DNA of 64,000 nucleotides from Candidatus Woesearchaeota archaeon (GTDB lineage: Archaea; Nanobdellota; Nanobdellia; Woesearchaeales; UBA11576): the NCBI GenBank assembly GCA_018675335.1, contig JABGYH010000001.1:1-64000 (forward strand), in the 5' to 3' direction. Position numbers and translations under genes: made by a program. Shown piece after piece: positions 27,400 through 36,269 of this stretch. The number at the start of each line of letters is the position of its first letter. Positions within the stretch are counted from its first letter, which is position 1. The notes beneath the pieces are model-generated. The model worked only from the letters and a program-made list of their open reading frames with translations, was not told the DNA's origin and ran no database searches.

Positions 27400-28026
27400 A
27401 TGTTAAAAAAAAGAGAATTAAAAAAAGAACAAGAAAAACTTGCCCAAAAAGTAATTGTTCAAGACACTTTTGAAAAAATCAAATTAGTGGCAGGAATTAA
27501 TCAAGCCCATTTTGGAGAAAAAATTATTTCAGCTATTGTTTTAATGGATATAAAAACTTTAAAAATTATTGAAAAACAATATTCTATAATGGAAACTAAT
27601 ACTCCCTATCTCCCAAATTATAGAGCATATCGTGAAGCTCCAATTATTGTTGAAACATTTAATAAATTAAAACAAAAACCAGATTTATTACTTCTTGAAG
27701 GCAATGGAATTCTTCATCCAAGAAGAATTGGTCTTGCATCCCATATAGGCATTTTAATTGACACTCCAACAATAGGAATTTCAAAAACAGTAACTTGCGG
27801 AGAAATTTTAGATAATTCAGTTTATATTGAAAAAGAAGCTCGCGCAAAAAAAATCATAACAAAAGAACATGCAAATCCAATATTTGTTAGTCCAGGACAT
27901 AAAATTAGTCTAAAAACATCAATTGAAATAATTAAAAAAATAATTCAAAAACATAAATTGCCAGAACCATTACATCAAGCGCACAATTTTGCAACAAAAA
28001 TAAAAAAAAATCTTAAAAAAAACTAG
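27400..28026 (+). CDS. nfi: Endonuclease V-like protein with altered active site
   Basis: The fold is clear: KLVAGINQAHFG (29-38), TPYLPNYRAYREAPII (68-83), LLLLEGNGILHPRRIGLASHIG (97-117), PTIGISKTV. Endonuclease V cuts DNA (or RNA) next to deoxyinosine/inosine using three acidic residues (D43, E89, D110 in Thermotoga). Here the first Asp is Asn (N34) and the third is Glu (E100), while the middle Glu (E79) is kept. Activity may be changed or lost. 208 residues is normal. It follows the Lrp gene by about 50 bp. Confidence 0.82.
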   Translation: MLKKRELKKEQEKLAQKVIVQDTFEKIKLVAGINQAHFGEKIISAIVLMDIKTLKIIEKQYSIMETNTPYLPNYRAYREAPIIVETFNKLKQKPDLLLLEGNGILHPRRIGLASHIGILIDTPTIGISKTVTCGEILDNSVYIEKEARAKKIITKEHANPIFVSPGHKISLKTSIEIIKKIIQKHKLPEPLHQAHNFATKIKKNLKKN

Positions 28027-28158
28027 TTAGTCACACTTCCAAAATTAATTCTCAACTAACCACTCAAAAAGCCAATAAAAGTAATATATATAAAGAATTA
28101 GCTGTTTTAAAAATACAAAATATTAATCAAAATAAATTTAATTAAAAAAGGTGATCAA

Positions 28159-28476
28159 ATGGCTCAAAACGAATTAAACAAAGAAGAAATTGAACAAGAA
28201 ATGGACACGGGAAAGCGTGAAGCAGATGTTTATGACAACGAAGGCCTTGAAAAATTAAGAGAAGATGATGAAATACAAACTTGGGAACAAGGATTTTCAG
28301 AAGGTGCAAATGAAGGAGGCCATCTTGGAAAATGCGCTAATTGTGGAACCATAATTAATAATTTAGATACAGTAATTGAAGAAGAACTCAATGGTGAAAA
28401 AATTTGGTGTTGTTCTGATGCTTGTGCTACAAAATATAAAGAAAAAAAATCAAGTGAAACTTCAACCGAAGAATAA
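28159..28476 (+). CDS. Small zinc-binding (TRASH/ribbon-like) protein
   Basis: The 105-residue acidic protein has a central-to-C-terminal metal site: GKCANCGTIINN (C53, C56) and WCCSDACATKYKEK with further Cys, as in TRASH or MYM-like zinc ribbons. AAAAGGTGATCAA precedes the ATG. It lies 42 bp upstream of alaS and is probably co-transcribed. Its function is unknown; a role in RNA or metal handling is only a guess. Confidence 0.65.
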   Translation: MAQNELNKEEIEQEMDTGKREADVYDNEGLEKLREDDEIQTWEQGFSEGANEGGHLGKCANCGTIINNLDTVIEEELNGEKIWCCSDACATKYKEKKSSETSTEE

Positions 28477-28518
28477 ATAATACCAATTAAACAATTATTA
28501 ATATTAGAGTGAAAAAAA

Positions 28519-31158
28519 ATGATTAAAACAGATAAAGAATTGAAAAAAGATTTTAAAATTAAAGCTAGTTTAGCGCCCGATAAATATTATGCTACCGAAA
28601 CATTAAAAGCAGAAGGATTTATCCGCAAACAATGTACTTGTAAAACTTTTTTCTGGACGACAAATCAAGATCAAATAATATGTGGAGATCCCGTTTGTCA
28701 AGGGGGAATAAAAATAGTTACTGGAACTCCTGCAAAAAATTCTTTATCTTATATTGAAACCTGGAAATTATTTGAAAAAATGTTCGTTAAGTTGAATTAC
28801 AAATCAGTAGCGAGATATCCCGTAATTGCTAGATGGAATCCAACAACTGAATTTACTAATGCTTCAATTGCAGCATTCCAACCTTTTGTTATTAGTGGTG
28901 AAGTAGAGCCTCCTGCAAGAAAATTAATAATTCCTCAATTTTGTTTAAGATTTGGAGATGTAGATAATGTAGGAATTACCGGATCTCACCTCACAGGATT
29001 TATAATGATTGGACAACACATGTTTGTTGAACCAAAAGACTGGAATCAAAATCAAGTATTCAAACATATTTATTCATTCCTCATAGACGGAGTAGGACTT
29101 GATAAAAGTGAATTAACCCTACACGAAGATAGTTGGGCAGGTGGCGGAAATTTCGGTCCTTGCATGGAATTTTTTTCTAGAGGTATTGAATTATTCAATC
29201 AAGTCTATATGATGTTTGAACAATTACCTGATGGCAGCACAAAAGAATTAGATATCAAAGTGTTAGATATGGGCCTTGGAATGGAACGTGTTGCTTGGTT
29301 TTCTCAAGGAGTTCCAAATATTTTTGAAGCTACATTTCCAAAAGTATTAGAAAAAATTAAATCACAAACAAATATTGAATATGATAGCGAATTATTTTCA
29401 AAATTTTCACTACATTCAGCACTATTAAATGTTGATGAAGTGGAAGATATGAAACAAGCATGGGCAGATGTCGCAAAAAAAGTTAATATTAATAGCGGAA
29501 ATGAATTAAAAAAGAAAATTTTACCAATGACTGCGATTTATTCTATCACAGAACATGCAAGAGCATTACTTTTTGCAATTGTGGATGGCGGACTCCCTTC
29601 TAATGTCGGAGGGGGATATAATTTAAGAGTAATTCTTAGACGAGCATTATCATTTATCGATCAATTTGAATGGGATATTGATTTTAAACAAGTATGTAAA
29701 TGGCATGCAGAAGAATTAAAAGAATTATTTCCCGAACTCTTAGATAATATCAAACAAGTAGAACAAATAATCATTGTTGAAACTGAAAAGTATAAAACAT
29801 CTAAAGAAAAAGCAAAAGGAGTTGTTAAAAGATTAATTACAGAAAAAGATGTCACCACAAAAGATTTAATTGAACTTTATGATTCTCAGGGAATTTCTCC
29901 TGAAACGATTAAAAAAGAAGCAGCTGAATTAAAAAAAATAATAACAATCCCTGATGATTTTTATACTCAAGTTGCATTAATTCATGAAAAAAAAGAACAA
30001 AAAACTGCAACTAAAAAAGAATTTGCAATCAATATTTCAAAAGATACAGAACCTACTACTGCAAAGTATTTTGATAATTATAAATTAACAGAATTTAGTG
30101 CAAAAATTTTACAAAAAATTGAAGTTGCATCAAAAGAGACTCCAACTCAGAATCCAAAAACATACTTTATTCTTGACGAGACTTATTTTTATCCAACATC
30201 AGGAGGACAATTATGTGATTTCGGTTCAATAAATAACATACCTGTTCAGGGTGCATCAAAACAAGGACAATTTATTTTGCATTTAATTGAGTCTCAAGAT
30301 AAAAACGCAAACAATGATCTTAAAAAAGGAGATATTGTTGATTGTAAAATTGATTTTGATCGTAGAAAAATCTTAACTCAACACCACACTGCAACACACA
30401 TAATTAATGGTGTTTGTAAACGCATTCTTGGAAATCATATTTGGCAAGCAGGCGCTGCAAAATCTACAACTAAAGCAAGATTGGATATAACCCATTATGA
30501 AAGTTTAACTAAAAACCAACTTGAATTAATTGAAGAAAAAGCAAATGATATAATTCATGAAAATCTCCCAGTTTACAAAAAATTTATGCCAAGAAATCTT
30601 GCAGAAGCAGAATATGGGTTTAGACTTTACCAAGGAGGTGCAGTTCCAGGAAGAGAAATTAGAATTGTTGAAATTCCAGGTTTGGATGTTGAAGCTTGTG
30701 GTGGAACTCATCTTGATCGTACAGGTGAAGTTGAAAAAATCAAAATTTTAAGATCAACTAAAGTTCAAGATGGAATTGTAAGAATTGAATTTGCAGTAGG
30801 AAGTGCCGCACTAAATGTTGAAGCAAATGTTGATGACCAAATAAGTAGCATTGCAAAGATTTTAAACGTATCACCAAATCAAATTCCGGGACGAGTAGAA
30901 GAAATTTTTAGTAAATGGAAAAAAGCTCGAAAAGCAGTTAAGAAAAAAAAATCTTTTTCTACAGATGAATTATTAAAACTTAATTTAGAATCAACTGTTG
31001 AATTTAATGGAGAGCACCATGACATCCTAAAAGAAGCAGGAACAATAATTAATACTCAACCTGATGTTATCACAAATACTATTCAAAGATTTTTAAAAGA
31101 ATTAAAAGAATTTAAAGAAAAAATTAAAGAAAATTCAACTGAATCAAAAAAAGAATAA
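28519..31158 (+). CDS. alaS: Alanyl-tRNA synthetase
   Basis: Charges tRNA-Ala in the cytoplasm. The N-terminal archaeal extension has a Cys cluster (CTCKTFFWTTNQDQIICGDPVC) and is followed by the class II catalytic core (RWNPTTEFTNAS, RFGDVDNVG, GPCMEFF, LGMGLERVAW-like LGLGMERVAWFS). The editing domain carries HHTATHI (about 621-630) and CGGTHL (about 725). The C-terminal dimerisation part is present. 879 residues fits archaeal AlaRS. Confidence 0.97.
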   Translation: MIKTDKELKKDFKIKASLAPDKYYATETLKAEGFIRKQCTCKTFFWTTNQDQIICGDPVCQGGIKIVTGTPAKNSLSYIETWKLFEKMFVKLNYKSVARYPVIARWNPTTEFTNASIAAFQPFVISGEVEPPARKLIIPQFCLRFGDVDNVGITGSHLTGFIMIGQHMFVEPKDWNQNQVFKHIYSFLIDGVGLDKSELTLHEDSWAGGGNFGPCMEFFSRGIELFNQVYMMFEQLPDGSTKELDIKVLDMGLGMERVAWFSQGVPNIFEATFPKVLEKIKSQTNIEYDSELFSKFSLHSALLNVDEVEDMKQAWADVAKKVNINSGNELKKKILPMTAIYSITEHARALLFAIVDGGLPSNVGGGYNLRVILRRALSFIDQFEWDIDFKQVCKWHAEELKELFPELLDNIKQVEQIIIVETEKYKTSKEKAKGVVKRLITEKDVTTKDLIELYDSQGISPETIKKEAAELKKIITIPDDFYTQVALIHEKKEQKTATKKEFAINISKDTEPTTAKYFDNYKLTEFSAKILQKIEVASKETPTQNPKTYFILDETYFYPTSGGQLCDFGSINNIPVQGASKQGQFILHLIESQDKNANNDLKKGDIVDCKIDFDRRKILTQHHTATHIINGVCKRILGNHIWQAGAAKSTTKARLDITHYESLTKNQLELIEEKANDIIHENLPVYKKFMPRNLAEAEYGFRLYQGGAVPGREIRIVEIPGLDVEACGGTHLDRTGEVEKIKILRSTKVQDGIVRIEFAVGSAALNVEANVDDQISSIAKILNVSPNQIPGRVEEIFSKWKKARKAVKKKKSFSTDELLKLNLESTVEFNGEHHDILKEAGTIINTQPDVITNTIQRFLKELKEFKEKIKENSTESKKE

Positions 31159-31280
31159 TTAATTAAAAATAATTTTAAAATCGTTTTTTATCTTATTTTT
31201 AAAAAGATTTATATATAAAAACACCAAATATTACTCATATTAGCTTAAATTAAGATATTTTATTCAATAGAGGTGATTTA

Positions 31281-31517
31281 ATGGCTACTAAAAGACGTGT
31301 AACAAAAAAAACTGCAACCAAATTGCATAAGACACATAAACCTGAAGTATGTGAAACAAAAAAAGACTGTAAATGTCATTGCTTCGGATGGGGAATCCTT
31401 ATTCTGGTATTAGGACTTTTATTCTTGGCTAAAGATTATGGTTTAGTTTCATGGTTTAAACCAAGTTGGTGGAGCGTAGTATTCGTTTTAGCAGGACTTA
31501 AGTGGGTTTTCAAATAA
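31281..31517 (+). CDS. Small two-pass membrane protein
   Basis: The 78 residues have a Lys/Thr-rich N-terminus (MATKRRVTKKTATKLHKTH), a CKCHC metal-like cluster, then two transmembrane segments (GWGILILVLGLLFLA and WWSVVFVLAGLKWV). The last part resembles the DUF5668/LiaF N-terminal transmembrane pair. GAGGTGATTTA precedes the ATG, and a TATA box (TTTATATATAAA, about 31208) gives a leader of about 45 nt. Confidence 0.6.
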   Translation: MATKRRVTKKTATKLHKTHKPEVCETKKDCKCHCFGWGILILVLGLLFLAKDYGLVSWFKPSWWSVVFVLAGLKWVFK

Positions 31518-31641
31518 AACCAAACTTAAAAAATTAAATTTTTTATTTTTCAATTTATTTTTATCATACATATTCTAGATTAACACATCATAAAATTTAT
31601 TTTTAAAAAAAGTAATAATAAGAAAATAATTTTGTTAAATT

Positions 31642-32862
31642 CTAAAACTCAAATAATTTCTTTTGAAGTTTAACCTCATTTAACAATTTACTTTGTCGCA
31701 AAATAGGTTCTAAATTAAAACTAAATTTTTTTCTAGCAAGTTTAATTGCATAATCAATCAATAATTCTCGACTTCCAAATTCAAGTCCCCCTCCGCCAAA
31801 AGAGTTAAGTGATTTCCTAGTGGCATTTCTACAAACCCAAACTCCTAAAGGTGCCCAATATTCATCAGTAATAAATCTTAAACAAAGAATACTTCCTTGT
31901 TTTTTTAATAATTTTAATTTTTCTAAAATTGCGATTCGCGCAGCATAATATCCCCCCGCAGTTGAATGAGCATATTCTCGCCGGCCACCATGATCTTCAT
32001 AATCAGTTGCAAAAGATAAATTAGCACCCACTCCCACAACTTGAGGTTGATTTGCCAACATTTCAAAAAGTTCATATCGCCAAACATCAGGAAAGGATAA
32101 AACCAAATAATAATTACCTAAATAACCTCCAAACCAAGCAAAATATCCCATTTGAGAATTATCTTTAATTTCACTAATTAATTTTTTTCCAATTATATCA
32201 TCAACAGCAGTAATGGACCATCTCGTCGGAACTAATTTTTTATTTTTATCAAAACCTAAATTTCCCACACTTAATATTTTTGTTAAGTAATGTTCATCAA
32301 AATTTTTTTTATATAATAAACTAACTGCATCAGTTGCACTAACACAATCATTAACTAATTTATCAACTGCCAAAGGTATTTTAGTATTTTCAGTTATTTT
32401 TATTTTATTTATTTTTACGTTAGGCCCATGAGGCATAGTATCCTGATTAAAGTTCAAATCAAATGAAGGTTTTTTGTTTAAATTAATTTCAACATCAACA
32501 GGTTTTGATGCTAGCGAAACTTCTTGCGATATTTCAACTAAACGATCATCAAATCCTTTAATATTTGCTTTAAACTGACTGTTTATAAGAGAAGTTCTCA
32601 AATCTATTATTTCATTAATTTGTTTATTTTCCAAACTCCATTTAAGAGGTGCATCATGATCTTCATATTGTTCAACGCTTAAAAAACCAACATTAACTTT
32701 AGGATATCCAAATTTACCAACAAAAACATTTGGAGATTCTCCAAAAAAATCTTGTTTTGCAGAAATATTAACCTTTTTTTGACTATTAAGTTTTGTTCTA
32801 ATAGGACAAACTGGACGATTACAAAAATTTCTACCCTTACATTTCAAACATTGCACATTCAT
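31642..32862 (-). CDS. nreA: DNA repair protein NreA
   Basis: Archaeal Nre family (DUF650/DUF651). I chose the Met that begins MNVQCLKCKGRNFC, because the family starts with this four-Cys zinc motif (C5, C8, C14, C19). Further signature segments are PNVFVGKFGYPKVNVG, LKWSLENKQINEIIDLRTSL, SATDAVSLL and FGGYLGNYYLVL. The last residues QKKLFEF form a PCNA-interacting (PIP) box, known to link NreA to the sliding clamp in haloarchaea. NreA works with UvrABC-type repair after DNA damage; no uvr genes are in this window. Confidence 0.9.
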   Translation of the reverse strand: MNVQCLKCKGRNFCNRPVCPIRTKLNSQKKVNISAKQDFFGESPNVFVGKFGYPKVNVGFLSVEQYEDHDAPLKWSLENKQINEIIDLRTSLINSQFKANIKGFDDRLVEISQEVSLASKPVDVEINLNKKPSFDLNFNQDTMPHGPNVKINKIKITENTKIPLAVDKLVNDCVSATDAVSLLYKKNFDEHYLTKILSVGNLGFDKNKKLVPTRWSITAVDDIIGKKLISEIKDNSQMGYFAWFGGYLGNYYLVLSFPDVWRYELFEMLANQPQVVGVGANLSFATDYEDHGGRREYAHSTAGGYYAARIAILEKLKLLKKQGSILCLRFITDEYWAPLGVWVCRNATRKSLNSFGGGGLEFGSRELLIDYAIKLARKKFSFNLEPILRQSKLLNEVKLQKKLFEF

Positions 32863-33269
32863 ACGAATCAAAAAGATAAAAAAGTTCAATCTATTTTATA
32901 GTTTTGGTACATAAAATAAAAACATTTAATCAGAAATACTAAGCTAAAATTTATAATAAATAAGAAAAAAAATATAAAGAAAAAAAATCGAGTTACGGGT
33001 AACAACCATTTTTCCATAATTATTAACTTCAAGGCAGGTTTTAGGGGGGGGTTTAGAAATCTAACCTCGAAGATAAAAAAGTCAATGATTGTTATCTGTT
33101 GTCTCTACATAGTAATGTATCGTTCTAATATATAAATATTTAGGTTGTAAAGAATATAAGTGTGACTCCATTTATAAATAAAAACGCAAAAAACCACCAA
33201 AAGAATAACGACTCCAAAGTAACAAAAAACACAACATTTATAAATAAATAATTAGTTTAAATAACCACT
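32863..33269. other. Intergenic region holding a structured GC-rich island
   Basis: The gap between nreA (minus) and the MBL gene (plus) is A/T-rich except for about 32988-33100. TATA-like boxes are visible at about 32973-32980 (plus) and 33134-33147 (minus), plus the MBL promoter near 33235-33245. Confidence 0.5.
32988..33110 (-). ncRNA. Candidate structured small RNA
   Basis: On the minus strand a TATA box (about 33134-33147) predicts a start near 33112, and a run of 8 T (complement of about 32980-32990) could terminate it. Between them lies an outer helix pairing 33005-33014 with 33089-33098 (9 of 10 bp), and an inner hairpin (CTTC/GAAG and AGGTT/AACCT arms, 33031-33078) with seven C in the loop. 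The loop recalls the C-rich loops of elements A and B. It could instead be a long nreA leader. Strand and ends are inferred. Confidence 0.4.
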
Positions 33270-34109
33270 ATGCGACAACTAGCAAATAACTTCTTCCAAA
33301 CAGGCACATCACTAATAATTGAAGGAACAACAGGACTAACAGTTATTGATCCAGGATGGGATGCAGTTGGTTCAACAAGAACAGATACATCCGTACATGA
33401 AACATATGCGCTTGCTAGGCACAAAGATAAACCCATAACAAGAGTTATTTTATCTCACAACCATCAAGATCATTGTGCGAATCTTCAAGTATATCTTAGA
33501 CAAACACCAGATTTAGAATTAATAGTAGGACCTCACTCTCCATTCAAAAAATTTGCAGACCAAGTAATAGATATAAATCCTGGCAAAGTAAAACAAGTAA
33601 TTGATGGAATTGAAGAAACTATTTTCGTAACACCCGGACATTCCAAACAAGGAGATGACATTTCAATTTATTTTCCTCAGCCTAAAATTTTATTTTGTGG
33701 AGATTTAGCTCAACCTCAAGGAGAGTCATATGCAAAAACAGATTTTGTAACACCTCTACCATTTTATTATGATGGAGACTTATACTTAGCATCATTAAGT
33801 CTTTTAAAATCAGTAGATTTTGACATATTAGTTACAGGACATGGACAAGTATTAGGAAACCAAAGAGGATATGAATGGTTAGATACTACTCAAAAAACAA
33901 TTAAAAGAACGCAAGAATTAGCAACGCAATTAGTTAGAGATCACCCAACAAAATCAGATTTAGAACTTGGAAGATGGATTTTAGAAACAATTGGATATGA
34001 AAGAAATACTCCGAAAAGCACAATACGTGCCAGAAGTAATTCAAAAGATTTTGAAGATTATGATTTTCAAGGAATTAAATTTTGGTTAGATTATGCAAAA
34101 AGAACATAA
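33270..34109 (+). CDS. Metallo-beta-lactamase-fold hydrolase
   Basis: The 279-residue protein has the MBL fold with LTVIDPGWD, the metal motif SHNHQDH (62-68, HxHxDH), the next His in TPGHSKQGDD, ILFCGDL with the bridging Asp, and TGHGQ. All main metal ligands are present. The C-terminus is helical (QELATQLVRDHPTK...). The N-terminus LIIEGTTGLTVIDPG suggests glyoxalase II or alkyl-hydrolase-like members, but the substrate cannot be read from sequence. Confidence 0.85.
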   Translation: MRQLANNFFQTGTSLIIEGTTGLTVIDPGWDAVGSTRTDTSVHETYALARHKDKPITRVILSHNHQDHCANLQVYLRQTPDLELIVGPHSPFKKFADQVIDINPGKVKQVIDGIEETIFVTPGHSKQGDDISIYFPQPKILFCGDLAQPQGESYAKTDFVTPLPFYYDGDLYLASLSLLKSVDFDILVTGHGQVLGNQRGYEWLDTTQKTIKRTQELATQLVRDHPTKSDLELGRWILETIGYERNTPKSTIRARSNSKDFEDYDFQGIKFWLDYAKRT

Positions 34110-34137
34110 TAATTAAACAACATCAAAATCAATTAAG

Positions 34138-35814
34138 TTAAGCGGCATCAGAATCAATTAAAACTTGATCAGATTCCTCTGCCAATGATTCCAATTTTTG
34201 AGCTTTTTCTAAATTAAACCAACTAAGTCCTGATTCATCACAAAAAAGAATTTTATCTAAAAGCAAATCATGCGTAAGATGCCATAACGAAAATACACCC
34301 CTTAAAAAATCTTTTCTCGCATCCGAACTCAATTCATTAAATAATTTTTTAGTATATCTACCAGTCGCACGTTTATTTCCCTTAAAATGATCAAGTGCCC
34401 ACTTGACATATCCTTCAATAACTTTTGATCCCGCATAATAATGAGTCCCATTAAAATCTCCTCGAACATGCGAAGGATTAGCCTCTAACAAATATATTTT
34501 ATGTTCTGCTTCATCTTTGAGTCTTCCAAAAACAAAATCAAGCGCATGGCCTCCCATAGGAGAAACTAAATTTAAAAATTGACCAAGTATTGCAAGTTCA
34601 TTTTTTTTATGCCCCATGTCCGACTTAAAAGTTCTTGCACCACTAATAACAGACATATCTGTTGACTTAAATTTTTTCCAACCAGAACTACGAACATAAT
34701 TTACATATTTGATTCCAACATCCCAAACAGACTCACCCACCACATTGTGTTTATGTGCCGCAATTCTTAAGTGTTGTTGGAAAGAATTATCACGAGGATG
34801 TAATTCATCATGTTCTGCAACCCATGCTTGAATCATTATTGCCGACTTAGCATTTTTACCTCCTGCAACATATTTTTTTTGATATAATTTTATTTTTTCA
34901 AACCATTCAACTTCCCAATTATGATGCCCAACATCCAAAATATAATAACTAAGTTCACCATTTCCCGAACAAGATGCCGCAGAATTACTCCCTTTAATTA
35001 TTACTTTTTGAATCCTATTTTTAAAAAAATCATGAACTTGTAAAATAAATGACTTTGTTAACCTCGCACTCGCAGGAAAAGTTATTAATGGGGGAACCAT
35101 ATCAACTAACTGAGTTCCATGTTGATTTCCAAAAGAGACTAATTCTTCATAATAAATTTTACCTTCTGATTTTTTATCCATCAGTTTTGATAAAAATTTT
35201 TCTGCTTGAGATATAACAAAGGGAAGAATCGAAATTTCAACTTTATCAAGTAACGAGTCCACCCCAAAAACAAATTTACCTTCTGAAACTAATACTTTAA
35301 GTAATCTTTCAGGATATTGAACAGGAGATTCTGATAAAATATGTAAATCATAGCTTAAAAAACTTTTCAATAACTCATCATCAGTTTTACCTAACACCTC
35401 AAATTTTTCTGCTTGCATTGCAGTCACAAAAACATCTTGATTAATTAATGAATCTAACCAGTCATAAAATCTTTGTTCACTAGGCATCAAAAAACGCGCA
35501 TAAAAATCATGTTTTGGTTGATGTCCAATCTTATCCTGATTGTATTCACCATAATAAATATGATCCAAAAAATCAGTTATTGATTTATAATATTCTTTAA
35601 GTAAATGAGGTCCAACAGGATATTTAAATGCAGTATCATAAATTGATTCTAAGCAATCAAGAATTCTTTTTTTTCTTTGAAGATCTTTTGAATCTAAAAC
35701 AAATTCTTGTTTATCTATTGCTTCAGTAAAATTACTTCTAAACAAAAAACAACTAATATAACTTTTATACACAATTAAAGCAGTTACTGGTTTTGATTTT
35801 CTAAATAACTTCAA
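34138..35814 (-). CDS. Large hypothetical protein with ATP-grasp-like C-terminal region
   Basis: The 558-residue soluble protein is not recognised as a whole. Residues about 260-500 carry ATP-grasp features: KVIIKGSNSAAS (phosphate/ATP-binding strand), SAIMIQAWVAEHDEL, GGHALDFVFGRL and IYLLEANPSHVRGDFNGT, the last resembling the metal-binding E-x-N signature of ATP-grasp ligases. The N-terminal ~200 residues look helical and specific to this protein. It might ligate an amino acid or peptide to a carboxylate; the substrate is unknown. A 69-aa gene lies just upstream on the same strand. Confidence 0.55.
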   Translation of the reverse strand: MKLFRKSKPVTALIVYKSYISCFLFRSNFTEAIDKQEFVLDSKDLQRKKRILDCLESIYDTAFKYPVGPHLLKEYYKSITDFLDHIYYGEYNQDKIGHQPKHDFYARFLMPSEQRFYDWLDSLINQDVFVTAMQAEKFEVLGKTDDELLKSFLSYDLHILSESPVQYPERLLKVLVSEGKFVFGVDSLLDKVEISILPFVISQAEKFLSKLMDKKSEGKIYYEELVSFGNQHGTQLVDMVPPLITFPASARLTKSFILQVHDFFKNRIQKVIIKGSNSAASCSGNGELSYYILDVGHHNWEVEWFEKIKLYQKKYVAGGKNAKSAIMIQAWVAEHDELHPRDNSFQQHLRIAAHKHNVVGESVWDVGIKYVNYVRSSGWKKFKSTDMSVISGARTFKSDMGHKKNELAILGQFLNLVSPMGGHALDFVFGRLKDEAEHKIYLLEANPSHVRGDFNGTHYYAGSKVIEGYVKWALDHFKGNKRATGRYTKKLFNELSSDARKDFLRGVFSLWHLTHDLLLDKILFCDESGLSWFNLEKAQKLESLAEESDQVLIDSDAA

Positions 35815-35882
35815 TTTTCACACTCTTTTTAAATTAATGAATATTTTATAAAATTTTAATAAATTTCACACAAATTTTTATT

Positions 35883-36092
35883 TCACACAGATTTTTTTTT
35901 ATCTGAAGCACCATGAGATTTAGTTTCATCGCGCTTTAAAACTCGCTGATAATTATCACCCAAATCTTGCGCAGTTAATGGTTTAACATGAAGGGCACAA
36001 TCACCCTTGCCCCCTTTCACAACACGCAAATAATCAGGTTTTTTATTACTAGTACCACCATATTTAGATCCCGTACCATATTTTTTAGTCAT
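35883..36092 (-). CDS. Small basic hypothetical protein
   Basis: The 69 residues are Lys/Gly rich (MTKKYGTGSKYGGTSNKKPD, then YLRVVKGGKGDCALHVKPL) with one Cys. The gene is upstream of, and on the same strand as, the ATP-grasp-like gene (68 bp gap), so the two may be co-expressed. A small lysine-rich protein beside an ATP-grasp-like enzyme could be a modification substrate, but that is speculation. Confidence 0.5.
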   Translation of the reverse strand: MTKKYGTGSKYGGTSNKKPDYLRVVKGGKGDCALHVKPLTAQDLGDNYQRVLKRDETKSHGASDKKKSV

Positions 36093-36269
36093 TACTTATT
36101 TAATCACCCTTAAAGAATATTTAAAGGTTTCTTATATAAATCAAATTTAACACACCCCAATTTCTGACTTAAAAACCACTAATCAATATAATAAACACAA
36201 AAATTTAAAAATACCTCTCAGTTTTTAACACTTAAATTTTCAGGTAAATAAATCCCTGAGGTGATATTA

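Noticed and set aside
33270-34109. MBL gene as a beta-CASP RNase (RNase J/CPSF type)
   Set aside because: At 279 residues it has no room for the beta-CASP and KH domains expected of archaeal RNase J or CPSF.
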